NCBI RefSeq assembly: GCF_027580225.2
Contig: NC_073337.2
Span: 12,931,501-12,995,500 of the forward strand
Direction: 5' to 3'
DNA from: Misgurnus anguillicaudatus
Lineage: Eukaryota > Chordata > Actinopteri > Cypriniformes > Cobitidae
DNA: 64,000 nucleotides
Shown in pieces: positions 62,533-64,000 of the stretch. The notes beneath the pieces are model-generated. The model did no database searches. It was not told the DNA's origin and saw only the letters and a program-made list of their open reading frames with translations. The translations under genes were made by a program, and so were the position numbers. Position 1 is the stretch's first letter, and each line of letters starts with the position of its first letter.

Positions 62533-64000
62533 TTCAACGGCTAACCCTGGGGAACAGTATAAAATAAGTGTAACATAGCTGATAAAATGATTCTGTTTTA
62601 TATTGCATTTCACTTTTTTTCTGTGTAAACCATTTGAAAGCCAGTGCCTTTCAGTATTAACAATCATTACGGCATTCAGTTTCTGGTAAACCTTGCATGA
62701 TGATAAGGTTCGAACAGTGTCTTGCAAAACACTTTGACGTGATGGCATACAAGTAAAATGTATTATAAAAACATGAATATAAGATTCACATTTTGTTTTG
62801 ATTTTTGTAATAAACAGAAAACATCTATGAAATATCAATTTCTCTGCTGAATGTCATTAAAATTACGTTGGCAGATGGTTCATTCAAAAGGGATATACAT
62901 TGCATTGAAGACGTACTATAGTGATGAGTACACTCTTATTATATCTTAAAATTAAGGTGGTTCATGGTGCAATTGAAGAACCAGATTTGTCTAAAAGCAC
63001 CTTTAACATCTGAACAATCGTTCTGTTTCACAAAATGTGCTTTGTGATGATAAAAAGGTCTTTCAGATTAAAATAAATGTAAGAAACAATTCTTTAAAGA
63101 ACCTTTGACTAAATGGTTCACCAAGGAGCCAAAAATGGTTCTTCTATTGAAAACACCATTACTTTTAATAGTCTATGATGTGCATTTTGTAGTGAGCTAT
63201 CACCAAAATCACCAAACAACTTTTTGACTCCTGGTAATAAAATTACACCTCGAAGCAAGTCAAGAGGATAGCAAAATTAGTTTATGCAAAATATTCGCAT
63301 ACCCAACATTTGCAGTTGAAACAAACATTAAAATACAAAATACTGATCAAAAAGCCAAATACTGTTAGTTGGAAATATGGTTAAATATCCCACAACCATT
63401 ATCTAGAACCTGGCCTGACACTGTCTGATGGGATTGAGAGCCCTGCATTTCTGTGTTTAATGAACACGCCGAAAAAAGTTAATGCACACCAACATTTGCC
63501 ACCTGAAGTGCTATACATGGATTACTGTAAGCTATTATTGTTGAGCATCTGCTATATGAGCCATAAAAGAGAGTTATTTTGTGTACCATAATAACTCATT
63601 ATTGACCTCTGACCCTATTTACTGTATCTAATAATATTGAAGAGTACTTGGTTATAAGGGCCTCTGCAATACACACAAAAACACATGTAGGTAAAAGTCA
63701 GGTGGCACATTTTATGAAAGGAAAAGCTACAGTATGGGACTACACATCATTTAAATGTTAATTTAACAAAATGACATATTGTATGATTCATGGATCATTC
63801 ATCCCATTACATGAAACACACACATGCACACGAAAGACTAAAAATATTACATGAGGACATCCATTAGAGACATAAAGAGAAAAAACCTGCATGAGTAATA
63901 TGACCATGAAAGAGAAGCATTTTAGGTAAGTGAATAATGTAATTGTTTTACTGTAATGCATGTAATGTGCTCACGCAGTGTGGGTTAAATGCAGAGGTCA
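62533..64000. other. Region downstream of iapp
   Basis: It contains the iapp 3' UTR and a decayed MITE (about 62932-63178, repeated 'aagaacc' and 'ggttct' phrases). A perfect consensus donor (TTTTAG then gtaagt at 63926) could end a non-coding exon of a gene beyond the window. No coding frame is supported. Confidence 0.45.
62809..62814 (+). terminator. iapp: Candidate iapp polyadenylation signal
   Basis: AATAAA lies 277 bp after the iapp stop within T-rich sequence (ttttgattttt upstream). Confidence 0.5.

Noticed and set aside
62410..62838. 142-codon minus-strand open frame over the iapp hormone exon
   Set aside because: It is the antisense shadow of the iapp coding exon plus its 3' UTR.

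Overview
This 64 kb window is vertebrate nuclear DNA, most likely from a cyprinid-type teleost fish. Its coding exons are short, separated by AT-rich introns, and bounded by GT-AG (rarely GC-AG) splice sites. The intergenic and intronic DNA is packed with fish-type transposon relics: Tc1/mariner, Harbinger-like, hAT-like, DIRS-like, TTAA-flanked hairpin MITEs and tRNA-derived SINEs. No rRNA, CRISPR or bacterial feature is present. All genes I can support lie on the + strand. Exon coordinates were built by hand by comparing the three paralogous transporters with each other, because no exon is complete as an open reading frame. || Layout. 377-1514: the last two exons of a secreted protein ending in a C-terminal cystine-knot (CTCK) domain of the mucin/von Willebrand factor type. 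5260-20779: Oatp1 transporter gene A (14 coding exons, about 685 aa, closest to SLCO1C1 from what I know of that protein). 27239-37815: Oatp1 gene B (14 coding exons, about 714 aa, slco1d1-like). 42627-56612: Oatp1 gene C (14 coding exons, about 685 aa). 60444-62532: islet amyloid polypeptide precursor (iapp, 3 coding exons, 129 aa). The order SLCO1C1-like, other SLCO1, IAPP matches the human 12p12 order, so this is a conserved block with a tandem OATP1 expansion. || How the genes work. The three Oatp1 genes encode 12-span sodium-independent organic-anion transporters of the plasma membrane, each with the family signature before TM6 and a Kazal-like cysteine-rich extracellular loop. Ten or more coding exons have identical length in all three, which proves tandem duplication. 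iapp encodes a calcitonin-family hormone of islet beta cells and is functionally unrelated to the transporters. || Points of most interest: gene A lacks the GT splice donor after coding exons 7 and 9, as if exactly a GT had been deleted twice, while its reading frame is otherwise intact. The iapp gene carries an extra in-frame symmetric propeptide exon absent from mammalian IAPP. A Harbinger-like element with TAA duplications sits inside a Tc1 transposase. A hAT-like element with a perfect 8-bp duplication lies at the end of a DIRS-like element with a tyrosine recombinase remnant. A CACGTG-rich array sits inside a hairpin MITE.
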